DNA from: an uncultured Collinsella sp.
Lineage (GTDB): Bacteria > Actinomycetota > Coriobacteriia > Coriobacteriales > Coriobacteriaceae
Assembly (NCBI GenBank): GCA_902472315.1
Contig: CABRNM010000041.1
Location: 1 to 10,671, forward strand
Direction: 5' to 3'
DNA length: 10,671 bases
Shown: piece by piece, positions 4,596 through 10,671 of the stretch
Layout of the letters: each line of letters opens with the position of its first letter
Numbering within the stretch: position 1 is the first letter of the stretch
Notes under the pieces: model-generated
Told to the model about the DNA's origin: nothing
What the model saw: only the letters and a program-made list of their open reading frames with translations
Database searches by the model: none
Program-made: the position numbers and the translations under genes

Positions 4596-6359
4596 ATGAC
4601 AGACGAGCTGGACCCCCAGACTCAACAGCATATTGATGATTCAGCAGACGTCGCCGCAGATACTGACGCTGCGACCTGCAATGATACCGACGTCGACGAC
4701 GCCACTCTGGATAACGGCGCTGCGACGGAAATCCCTGCGGCCGAAGATGCCGGCGAGCAAAACGACGATTCGGCCGCTCAGGACGACGTCCCCGAAAAGG
4801 ACGCCGCCCCGCAAGCAGAAGGTCCCATCAAGGTGTCTTCAGAAGAAGAGCTCGATGCCGTCATGGACTCCATGATGGATGCCGTCAAGGCGATGAAAGA
4901 CGCCGTGGCCGACACCGATATTGACGCCGAGGAAGAGGAGGCCGCCGAGGCCGCCTCGACCTTCGTGCCCGGCGAAACCCCCGTTGCCGACCAAGGCAGC
5001 ACCCTGCCCTCGTTCCTGCAGCTTGAGCACCCCACCATTGGTGCGGACGCCGTCGATCCGCATGCAGCGGGCTTTTCTGTCATCGAAGGCGGCACCGGCA
5101 ACATCGCCACGCCGCAGACGCCCGATGCGGGCACGGCAAACGCCGCTCACCCGACCGCCCCGCATGCCCCCGCAGCCAGCCGCGATCTGGGAGGCGCCGT
5201 CTCAAACACCGCCAACGCCGTAGGCGCTTTTATCGCCCAGGGTGCCTCGGCCATGCGCGAGATGAATGCCGCAAAGAAGGCGCTCGCCGATGCACGCGAT
5301 CACCTGGCAGAGTTGGAGCAGCGCATCGCCGATCAAGGCGAGGAGCTCGAAACGCGCCAGGACATCGCAGGCCGCTACGACCAAATCGTCGCCGAGCAGC
5401 GCCAGACCATCGACACGGCACAAAAGGCCGCGGCGGCGGCAGAAATCGGCCGCGATACCCATGCTGCCAAGGCAACAGAGCTCAAGGCGCAGCTCGAGCA
5501 AATAAAAGAAGAGGACGATGCCACCGAGCGGCGTCTCAAAGCCGCACTCGATGCCGTGGAAGCGCGCGAAGCCAGCTCGCGCGAAACCGGTAACCGCCTC
5601 GTTCGACGCCTCGAGGATTCCAAGCGTATCCGCGACAAGGTGCAGGCCGAGCGCGACGCCGGCGTTGCCGCAGCACAGCAAACCGTCGACGCCACGCGTG
5701 CTCAACTCGAAACGCTGCGCCACGAGTATGCCGAGCTGCAGCGCAATCCTTCGGCGAATCCCGCCAATTACACGGTGCGCACCAGCGAGCTTTCGATGCA
5801 GATCTCCGACACGGCCGATGCCCTGCGCAAAGCCGAGGAAGATGTCCCGAACATCACCGCCGATCTTGAGCACTCGCTCGCGGCCGCCGAGCACGCCGTC
5901 GAGCAAGCACAAGCCCCCATCGCCGACGCCAAGCGCGCCCATCAGGCCGTGACGGCCGAGGCCGATGCCGCACGCGATGAGCTGCAGACCGCAAAAGCCG
6001 CCGCCGCAACGCGCCAGCGCGAACTGCGCGAGAAGCTCGCCGCCGAGGACAAGGCGCGCCGAGAGCAAGAGCAGGCTATCGCCAATGCCCAGGCGGACGT
6101 CGCGCATGCGCAGTCGATCATCGAGCAGGCGACCGAGGTGCACGACCATCCCGAGATTACCGAATCGCTCGCGGGCTCCTTGGCCCGCGATAAGGCCGAG
6201 CACGCCGAAACCGAGCGCGAAGTGGCTCAACTCGAAGCCGCCGAGGACGACGTGCGCGAGCGCACCCGCGACTCACGCATCAAATTCACCGGCGCCATCG
6301 TCTGCATTGTCGCCGTGATTCTGGTGATCATCCTGGTCTGGCTGTTCGCAAGCAAGTAA
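4596..6359 (+). CDS. Tail-anchored coiled-coil membrane protein, function unknown
   Basis: A 587-residue protein I do not recognise. Residues 1-180 are strongly acidic and low in complexity (runs of Asp, Glu, Ala and Thr), probably disordered, with one short helix-prone stretch (EELDAVMDSMMDAVKAMKDA). Residues 180-215 are Ala/Pro/Thr-rich. Residues ~218-560 are almost entirely Ala/Glu/Arg/Gln heptad-like helix, interrupted at ~384-395 by NPSANPANYT, so the coil may fold back on itself. A single hydrophobic helix (TGAIVCIVAVILVIILVWLFA, about 565-585) precedes the final SK. There is no signal peptide, and Arg/Lys lie just before the helix, which suggests the coil is cytoplasmic and anchored by its tail. 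I chose ATG 4596 because GAGGAG (4581-4586) is nine bases upstream; ATG 4590 would leave only three. The gene stands alone, with an inverted repeat 27 bases after the stop. Envelope, division or chromosome-organising roles are possible but unsupported. Confidence 0.85.
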   Translation: MTDELDPQTQQHIDDSADVAADTDAATCNDTDVDDATLDNGAATEIPAAEDAGEQNDDSAAQDDVPEKDAAPQAEGPIKVSSEEELDAVMDSMMDAVKAMKDAVADTDIDAEEEEAAEAASTFVPGETPVADQGSTLPSFLQLEHPTIGADAVDPHAAGFSVIEGGTGNIATPQTPDAGTANAAHPTAPHAPAASRDLGGAVSNTANAVGAFIAQGASAMREMNAAKKALADARDHLAELEQRIADQGEELETRQDIAGRYDQIVAEQRQTIDTAQKAAAAAEIGRDTHAAKATELKAQLEQIKEEDDATERRLKAALDAVEAREASSRETGNRLVRRLEDSKRIRDKVQAERDAGVAAAQQTVDATRAQLETLRHEYAELQRNPSANPANYTVRTSELSMQISDTADALRKAEEDVPNITADLEHSLAAAEHAVEQAQAPIADAKRAHQAVTAEADAARDELQTAKAAAATRQRELREKLAAEDKARREQEQAIANAQADVAHAQSIIEQATEVHDHPEITESLAGSLARDKAEHAETEREVAQLEAAEDDVRERTRDSRIKFTGAIVCIVAVILVIILVWLFASK

Positions 6360-6385
6360 ACCAGCTACCAAAAAACGCTCAACGC

Positions 6386-6452
6386 AGTTGCGGTGAGATA
6401 GTTCCTGTTTAGCCCTCAAAAAGGCCAATTCAAGAACTATCTCACCGCAACT
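6386..6452. repeat. Perfect 19-bp inverted repeat with nested hairpin (copy 2)
   Basis: Arms 6386-6404 (AGTTGCGGTGAGATAGTTC) and 6434-6452 are perfect reverse complements around a 29-base spacer. The spacer starts CTGTTT, ends TCAA and holds an imperfect inner stem (TTAGCC/GGCCAA). This is the same plan as 212-279: equal arm length and a common TTGCGGTG core, while the remaining arm bases differ on both sides so pairing is kept. It lies just after the coiled-coil gene in a convergent intergenic region, where it may terminate transcription. Confidence 0.9.
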
Positions 6453-6463
6453 TATTTGATTGA

Positions 6464-6526
6464 TGCAAAGGGGTCAGGCTACTTTGCACCAACTTGGTGC
6501 ATATAAACCAGTCCCCATTGCGCCAA
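6464..6526. repeat. Overlapping palindromes, including constant-loop hairpin 4
   Basis: Three overlapping palindromes are packed here. The first is TGCAAAG (6464-6470) with CTTTGCA (6482-6488) around an 11-base loop. The second is TGCACCAA (6485-6492) with TTGGTGCA (6494-6501), a near-continuous palindrome. The third is TTGGTGC (6494-6500) with GCGCCAA (6520-6526, one G-T pair) around the loop ATATAAACCAGTCCCCATT, which has the shared AGTCCCC core. Because they share arms they are mutually exclusive folds. Stem bases TGGTGCA/TGCACCA recur in hairpin 1 at 3129-3158. Confidence 0.65.
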
Positions 6527-6544
6527 CAACGTTTGCCCAGATAA

Positions 6545-6581
6545 AACCTGCCAAAATAAACCTGTCCCTTTTTGGCAGGTT
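6545..6581. repeat. Constant-loop hairpin 5
   Basis: A perfect 12-bp stem (AACCTGCCAAAA at 6545-6556, complement at 6570-6581) encloses the 13-base loop TAAACCTGTCCCT. Stem and loop lengths match those of hairpin 2 (3173-3209) exactly, with an unrelated stem and the shared GTCCC loop core. It stands just before composite element B, as hairpin 3 stands before element A. Confidence 0.85.
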
Positions 6582-6588
6582 GAACCAC

Positions 6589-6757
6589 GGCAACGCCAAT
6601 GTTTTGGCGCGGACAGCGAAAACGCCCCTAAGCGAGCAAGGTGACGTGAAAGAGGAGGGCATTGACCTTTTGGTCATGCCCGACGATTGAACGTCAGATT
6701 GCCGCTTAGGGGCGTTTGCAGCGTCGAGCAGTTACGCGGTTCGTAGAACCGCGTAAC
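6589..6757 (-). repeat. Composite structured 3' element, copy B
   Basis: Same architecture as 3327-3498. A 12-bp hairpin (6731-6742 with 6746-6757) touches the last base of the queA stop codon. Then come the GCAGCGTCGAGC linker, a perfect 15-bp stem (6620-6634 with 6703-6717), an A bulge (6635), GCAA/TTGC (6636-6639 with 6699-6702), a 6-bp stem TGACGT/ACGTCA (6642-6647 with 6691-6696), and a tip hairpin GGGCAT/ATGCCC plus GACC/GGTC with a TTTT loop. An extra small stem CGCCAA/TTGGCG lies near 6595-6608. Compared with copy A, the 15-bp stem differs at eight pairs with pairing preserved. Confidence 0.85.
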
Positions 6758-7974
6758 TAACAAATGAGCATGGCATCGCCAAAGCTGAAGAAGCGGTAAC
6801 GCTCTTCGATAGCGGCGGCGTAGGCATCCATGATCTGGTCGCGGGAGGCAAGCGCGCTCACGAGCATCATGAGCGTGGAACGCGGCACGTGGAAGTTGGT
6901 GATCAGTGCGTCGACCACGTGATAGGTCGAGCCGGGCATGAGGTAGAGCTGCGTTGTCGCGTTCTCGCGCACCACGATGTCACCGCGGCCGAGCGTGTCG
7001 GCGCCGTCCTCGCGGCCTTCAAAATAGCGCGCCGTCACGGCCGGATCGGACACCGGCGCGTCCGCGTCAAAGGCGCTCTCGAGCGAGCGCACCGCCGTGG
7101 TACCGACAGCGATCACGCGATGCCCCTCGGCCTTCGCCTTATGCACGGCGTCGACAACCTCCTGCGACACGTGGTAGCGCTCGGTGTGCATCACATGCTG
7201 CGTGGGATCGTCCTCCTCCACCAGGCGGAAGGTATCGATGCCCACCTCGAGCTCAACGGCGGCAAACTTCGCGCCCTTGGCCTCGATAGCGGCCATGAGC
7301 TCGGGAGTAAAGTGCAGACCCGCCGTGGGAGCGGCAGCCGAGTGCTCCTCCTTCATGGCGTAGACGGTCTGGTACTTCTCGGGATCGCCCTCGTAATCGG
7401 TAATGTAGGGCGGCAGCGGCACGTGACCGGCAGCATGGATGGCCTCGTCGAGCGTGCGCTGCTCGCCGGCGGCATTGCAACCGGCCGGCTCAAAGCGCAC
7501 CAGACGGCCACCGCGGCTATCGGTGACAAAGTCGACAACCTCGGCCGTCAGCACCACGGGCGCACCCTCGGGCGCATGGGCGCCACCGGCGCGATACTCA
7601 ATCTGAGCACCGGGCTTCAGACGCTTGCCCGGCTTGACCAGGCACTCCCAAACATGGCCCAGCGGATCCACGTCCTCGCGGCGCTTGAGCAGCAGCGTCT
7701 CGACCACGCCACCCGAGCCGGCTTTGCGACCGATCAGGCGGGCCGGCATCACGCGCGTCTTGTTGATGACGAGCACATCGCCCGGCTCGATATAGTCGAT
7801 GATGTCGCGGAAGATGCGGTGCTCGACGGTACCGCCGTGCTCCAGCGGCGTTCCCGCCTGGGAGCCCTTGCGATCCACCACCAGCAGGCGGCAGGAGTCA
7901 CGCGGCTCGGCAGGCGCCTGGGCAATCAGTTCCTCAGGAAGGTTATAGTCAAAATCATCGGTACGCATAGACAC
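6757..7974 (-). CDS. queA: S-adenosylmethionine:tRNA ribosyltransferase-isomerase
   Basis: QueA transfers and isomerises the ribosyl part of S-adenosylmethionine onto preQ1 already in the tRNA anticodon, giving epoxyqueuosine. Family motifs in order: DFDYNLPEELIAQ (7-19), NKTRVMPARL (71-80), GHVPLPPYI (183-191), AAPTAGLHF (214-222), VGTTAVRSLES (290-300), DALITNFHVPRSTL (355-368) and the C-terminal FFSFGDAMLI. At 405 residues it is longer than the usual ~340-360, with extra sequence near residues 38-52, 127-138 and 305-328. The start is probably GTG at 7974, eight bases after AAGGAG; the ATG two codons later is 14 bases away. queH ends 64 bases upstream and is likely co-transcribed. The stop codon overlaps composite element B by one base. 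Confidence 0.96.
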   Translation of the reverse strand: MSMRTDDFDYNLPEELIAQAPAEPRDSCRLLVVDRKGSQAGTPLEHGGTVEHRIFRDIIDYIEPGDVLVINKTRVMPARLIGRKAGSGGVVETLLLKRREDVDPLGHVWECLVKPGKRLKPGAQIEYRAGGAHAPEGAPVVLTAEVVDFVTDSRGGRLVRFEPAGCNAAGEQRTLDEAIHAAGHVPLPPYITDYEGDPEKYQTVYAMKEEHSAAAPTAGLHFTPELMAAIEAKGAKFAAVELEVGIDTFRLVEEDDPTQHVMHTERYHVSQEVVDAVHKAKAEGHRVIAVGTTAVRSLESAFDADAPVSDPAVTARYFEGREDGADTLGRGDIVVRENATTQLYLMPGSTYHVVDALITNFHVPRSTLMMLVSALASRDQIMDAYAAAIEERYRFFSFGDAMLIC

Positions 7975-8038
7975 GTCGGATTCTCCTTATATAGCTAAAG
8001 TCCGCTCTACATCCTAGCAGGCTGACGTCCCAAATGAA

Positions 8039-8614
8039 CTACTTTTTGGCGGCTTTGCGCTCGTCGCGGATGCGGGCGCGGTCCATGGCCGCCTCGACGG
8101 CCGAGAACCGGCAGCCGCAGTAATTCTGTCGATACATGCCAAGCTCGCGCGAACGACGCGTGGCCTCGGGGTAATACGGGCGAAAATCGCGTATGACCGG
8201 GACGAGCCCATGTGCCGCCGCCAAGCGCTCAAGCACGTCATTGCAGGTTTCGAACAACTGATACGGCGAGACGGCGAGCGTCGTACCCACAAACTCAAAC
8301 CCACGCTCCTGGGCCACACGACACGCCTCGGCCAGACGCAGGGCATAGCACGCGCGACAGCGACGGGGCCGATCGGCACCCAGCGGTGCCACACCGGTCT
8401 CCCAGCGCTCGCGGTCCTCCCCCGCCTCGATAAGCTCGATGTCGCCATCGGCACACCACCGGCGCAGCTCGTCCAAACGCCGCCGCCATTCATCGCGCGG
8501 CTGAATATTGGGATTGGTCCAGCAAATCGTGGGTTCAAACCTCTCCTCGCGCAGCAGGCGAACCGGCTCAAGCGAGCACGGCGCACAGCAAGCGTGCAAC
8601 AACAACGGCTTCAT
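8039..8614 (-). CDS. queH: Epoxyqueuosine reductase QueH
   Basis: A 191-residue protein of the DUF208/QueH family, the alternative to QueG that reduces epoxyqueuosine to queuosine in tRNA. The family's cysteine pattern is complete: LLLHACCAPC near the N-terminus (Cys9, Cys10, Cys13), RCRACYALRL (Cys86, Cys89) and NYCGCRFS (Cys166, Cys168). These match residues proposed to bind the 4Fe-4S cluster and the second metal site. GTTLAVSPYQ (110-119) is also characteristic. I chose ATG 8614 (MKPLLLH), with GAGGAG six bases upstream; the ATG at 8620 touches that site and a longer TTG frame from 8632 has no spacing support. It lies directly before queA, giving the last two steps of the pathway side by side. 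There is no QueG in the window. Confidence 0.94.
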   Translation of the reverse strand: MKPLLLHACCAPCSLEPVRLLREERFEPTICWTNPNIQPRDEWRRRLDELRRWCADGDIELIEAGEDRERWETGVAPLGADRPRRCRACYALRLAEACRVAQERGFEFVGTTLAVSPYQLFETCNDVLERLAAAHGLVPVIRDFRPYYPEATRRSRELGMYRQNYCGCRFSAVEAAMDRARIRDERKAAKK

Positions 8615-8633
8615 GGACATCTCCTCTCCCAAA

Positions 8634-8666
8634 ATGATTTTTTAATTCCCGTCCCAGAAAAATCAT
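8634..8666. repeat. Constant-loop hairpin 6
   Basis: A 9-bp perfect stem (ATGATTTTT at 8634-8642, AAAAATCAT at 8658-8666) encloses the loop TAATTCCCGTCCCAG. The loop again contains GTCCC. It sits between the metalloprotease-like gene and queH, just upstream of the queH ribosome site. In the minus direction the stem's 3' arm is T-rich, so it could act as a weak terminator between the two genes. Confidence 0.65.
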
Positions 8667-8675
8667 CCCAAAAGA

Positions 8676-9245
8676 CTACCTTGCGAAAAAGCGGACGCCA
8701 AAGGACGTGTCCTCGCAGGCGACAATGCGGCGGTCGCGCAGGATGGTCCGCACGTAATACCAGTCGCCCACACAGCCCGACAAATGCAAGCCGGCCGCCA
8801 GGTAGCACAGCAGCGGATAGCCCGAAAACGCAAACCCCAGGGCAAACGCCGCCGTCAAAACAACCGTCGGCGCCAGGCAAATCGCCATATACCGCACACG
8901 CGAATACACAACGCCCTCGGCGCAGGCATAGATCATCGCTGTCTCGCGATTCGCCCCAAAGGTCACCTGCGCGCCCGCAGGCGCCAGCAGCTTAAAAAAC
9001 ACACCGTGCACCAACTCGTGCACGGCAAATGACGCCGCCGAAACCGCAGCCAAGCCGACTATCCAGCCCAAGACGGCCGTCCAGCCGCCCGCGTCAGCCG
9101 TATCCAAGTCCGCAGGCCCGCCCAGCAGCATAAACACCGGCACCAGGCACACGGCAAACACCACAAGCACGACCATCCCCCACACAAAGCAGGCGTGCAG
9201 GAAATCCTCGTCTTCAAACGCATGTATGTTGGAAATCTCATTCAT
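8676..9245 (-). CDS. DUF3267-like membrane zinc metalloprotease
   Basis: A 189-residue integral membrane protein with about four hydrophobic segments (near 18-41, 57-79, 118-140 and 143-160). A classic HExxH zinc motif, HELVHGVFF, lies at 76-84 at the end of the second segment, and GDWYY (160-164) offers Asp161 as a possible third ligand. This order resembles putative zincins of the DUF3267 family, whose substrates are mostly unknown. I name the family from motif and topology, not from a search. The ATG at 9245 has no purine-rich ribosome site. A TATCCT on the minus strand at 9259-9254 would place a transcript start almost at the ATG, so the message may be leaderless. It precedes queH by 61 bases, but a shared function is not apparent. 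Confidence 0.75.
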   Translation of the reverse strand: MNEISNIHAFEDEDFLHACFVWGMVVLVVFAVCLVPVFMLLGGPADLDTADAGGWTAVLGWIVGLAAVSAASFAVHELVHGVFFKLLAPAGAQVTFGANRETAMIYACAEGVVYSRVRYMAICLAPTVVLTAAFALGFAFSGYPLLCYLAAGLHLSGCVGDWYYVRTILRDRRIVACEDTSFGVRFFAR

Positions 9246-9287
9246 AGCATCTTAGGATAGCGCCCCCGTCACGCACCCGCCCGCATG

Positions 9288-9296
9288 TGCGATAAT
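9288..9296 (+). promoter_or_regulatory. Extended -10 promoter of the MetRS-like gene
   Basis: TGC-GATAAT at 9288-9296 fits an extended -10 element; the -35 area (GTCACG at 9268-9273) is poor, as is common with extended -10 promoters. Transcription from about 9303 gives a leader of ~75 bases. I see no T-box features, such as the conserved T-box sequence or an antiterminator, in it. Confidence 0.5.
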
Positions 9297-9377
9297 GTCG
9301 AACGATATGCACGAATTGACCACCGCGTCGCCAGGCCTTGCGCCCGGCCGCGCTCTCACCATATGCGAAGGAGTCCC

Positions 9378-10662
9378 ATGGCATCCAAATACTCCATGAA
9401 CGACCGTCCCAGCTGGCCTCGCCGCGCCATCGTTACCGCCGGCGAGCCCTACGGCAACAAGGGCCTTCACTTTGGCCACGTCGGCGGCGTCTTTGTCCCG
9501 GCCGACTTCTTCGCCCGTTTCCTGCGCGACCGTCTGGGCCGCGAGAATGTCATCTTCACCTCGGGCACCGACTGCTACGGCTCGCCCATCATGGAGAGCT
9601 ACCGCAAGCTCAAGGAGAGCGAAGGCTACGACAAGTCCATCGGCGAGTACGTCGAGTCCAATCACTCCCGCCAGGCCGCGACCCTCAACAACTACAACAT
9701 CAGCTGCGATATCTACGGCGGCTCGGGCCTTGAGCCGGCTGCGCAGATTCACAACGAGGTGACCGCCGAGATTATCGAGCGTCTGCACGAACAGGGCACC
9801 ATCTCCAAGCGCTCCACGCTGCAGTTCTACGACGCCAAGGCCGGCACGTTCCTCAACGGCCGCCAGGTGATCGGCCGCTGCCCCATCCAGGGCTGCAAGT
9901 CCGAGAAGGCTTATGCCGACGAGTGCGACCTGGGTCACCAGTTTGAGCCCGAGGAGCTCATCGCGCCCAAGAGCCAGCTCACCGGCGAGGTGCCCGAGCT
10001 GCGCCCGGTAGACAACCTCTACTTCGACCTGCCGGCCTACCTCGACTTTATGAAGACCTACACCGCCAAGCTCGCCCAGAACCCGCAGGTTCGTTCCGTG
10101 GTCTCCAAGACCATGGAGGAGTGGCTGCTGCCGGCACAGCTCTATATTCAGAACAAGTTCCGCGAGGCCTTCGACGCCGTCGAGGACCAGCTGCCCGAGC
10201 ACACCGTGCTGGAGCCCGAGGGCAACAAGAGCAGCTTTACCGTCACCTTCCCCAGCTGGAAGGAGCGCGACGACGCCCACGCGGTGCTCGCCAACGGCGG
10301 CGTGCGCTTCCGCAGTGGCAAGGCGCTCGTGCCCTTCCGCATCACCGGTAACATCGACTGGGGCGTTCCGGTGCCCGAGGTCGACGGCGTTTCCGACGTC
10401 ACCTGCTGGTGCTGGCCCGAGAGCCTGTGGGCGCCCATCAGCTACACCCGCACCGTGCTCGCCCGCGATGCCAAGGCCGCCGGCGTGACCGAGGGCGTCG
10501 CCGCCCAGGATGCCGCCCTCATGGGCGAGCCCGCCGCCGATTCCACGCAGGTCCCCGCGCCCACCTACCAGCACAGCTCGCTCGACTGGCGCGACTGGTG
10601 GTGCTCGGATGACGCTCAGATTTACCAGTTCATCGGTCAGGACAACATCTACTTCTACTGCA
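9378..10662 (+). CDS. metG: Methionyl-tRNA synthetase-like class I ligase (3' end missing)
   Basis: The first ~428 residues of a class I aminoacyl-tRNA synthetase of the MetRS type, which charges tRNA-Met in the cytosol. The HIGH motif is LHFGH (30-34) in TAGEPYGNKGLHFGHVGG. The region TSGTDCYGSPIM (61-72) aligns with the MetRS block usually written as (A/T)DDAHG or TDEHG-x-PI. A zinc knuckle uses Cys168, Cys173 and Cys183, but the usual fourth Cys seems replaced, perhaps by His187. WGVPVP is kept; the following block normally reading W-x-DAPIGY is here CWCWPESLWAPISY. The KMSKS loop would lie beyond the contig end. The start ATG has AAGGAG only four bases away; an in-frame ATG at 9363 has no ribosome site. 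The last codons after 10661 are read from probable adapter. It is a divergent MetRS; another MetRS may exist elsewhere. Confidence 0.8.
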
Positions 10663-10671
10663 AGATCGGAA
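10663..10671. other. Probable Illumina adapter start (artefact)
   Basis: The last nine bases, AGATCGGAA, equal the first nine bases of the standard Illumina adapter. Nine bases alone could occur by chance, but the other contig end carries an unquestionable adapter, and the encoded residues (Lys-Ile-Gly) break what should be a conserved synthetase region. Confidence 0.75.

Noticed and set aside
5202..6230. 342-codon minus-strand frame opposite the coiled-coil gene
   Set aside because: Composition is Gly/Leu-rich, the expected complement of an Ala/Glu/Arg-rich coil. The plus frame has a good start site and ends in a plausible membrane anchor.
3129..6581. Constant-loop hairpins as ordinary intrinsic terminators
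   Set aside because: Loops of 13-19 bases and lack of a following T-run make most of them poor terminators, and a shared loop sequence is not needed for termination.
6460..6690. Small 76-codon plus-strand frame between the coiled-coil gene and queA
   Set aside because: It runs through overlapping hairpins and composite element B, has no ribosome site, and its sequence is explained by the structured repeats.
6889..7998. 369-codon plus-strand frame opposite queA
   Set aside because: Antisense to a motif-complete queA; no recognisable protein features.
9246..9377. T-box riboswitch before the synthetase gene
   Set aside because: No T-box consensus, specifier loop or terminator/antiterminator pair found in the ~75-base leader.
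9252..10574. 440-codon open frame on the minus strand opposite the synthetase gene
   Set aside because: A mirror of the real gene's codon bias; Gly/Val/Leu-rich with no motifs. The plus-strand frame has clear synthetase signatures and a ribosome site.

Overview
The window looks like a chromosomal contig from a GC-rich gut actinobacterium of the Coriobacteriia, most likely Collinsella or a close relative. This rests on gene content and codon style (GC-ending codons, strong GGAG ribosome sites), not on a database match. Both ends carry Illumina adapter sequence: 34 bases of a TruSeq read-2 adapter (positions 2-35) and nine bases matching an adapter start (10663-10671). The contig therefore ends artificially inside two genes.

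Layout. Positions 36-227: 3' end of a plus-strand gene with a phospholipase-D-like C-terminus. 293-903 (minus): a type II toxin-antitoxin pair of the YafQ/DinJ type, with a palindromic operator at 931-988. 1017-1775 (minus): a LOG-family phosphoribohydrolase. 1910-3049 (minus): tRNA-guanine transglycosylase (tgt). 3501-4301 (minus): a short-chain dehydrogenase closely resembling bacterial bile-acid 12-alpha-hydroxysteroid dehydrogenases. 4596-6359 (plus): a long coiled-coil protein anchored by one C-terminal membrane helix. 6757-7974 and 8039-8614 (minus): queA and queH. 8676-9245 (minus): a membrane zinc-metalloprotease-like protein. 9378 to the end (plus): a methionyl-tRNA-synthetase-like gene, incomplete.

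How the genes work together. tgt, queA and queH are the last three steps of queuosine tRNA modification: insertion of preQ1, conversion to epoxyqueuosine, and reduction to queuosine. queH and queA are adjacent and probably share a transcript; tgt is about 3.7 kb away with its own promoter. The dehydrogenase and the gut-type gene content fit a bile-exposed habitat. The other genes have no evident common pathway.

The most unusual content is between the genes. Two intergenic regions (3120-3500 and 6386-6757) are packed with palindromic elements. (a) Two copies of a ~170-base composite element lie directly after the stop codons of the dehydrogenase and queA. Their main stem differs at eight of fifteen base pairs, yet pairing is kept throughout. 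(b) At least six hairpins have unrelated stems but a shared loop core (GTCCC or GCCCC). (c) Two perfect 19-base inverted repeats share a TTGCGGTG core, with co-varying arms. Together they look like a family of structured repeats whose folding, more than its sequence, is conserved. I cannot identify it with a named family.
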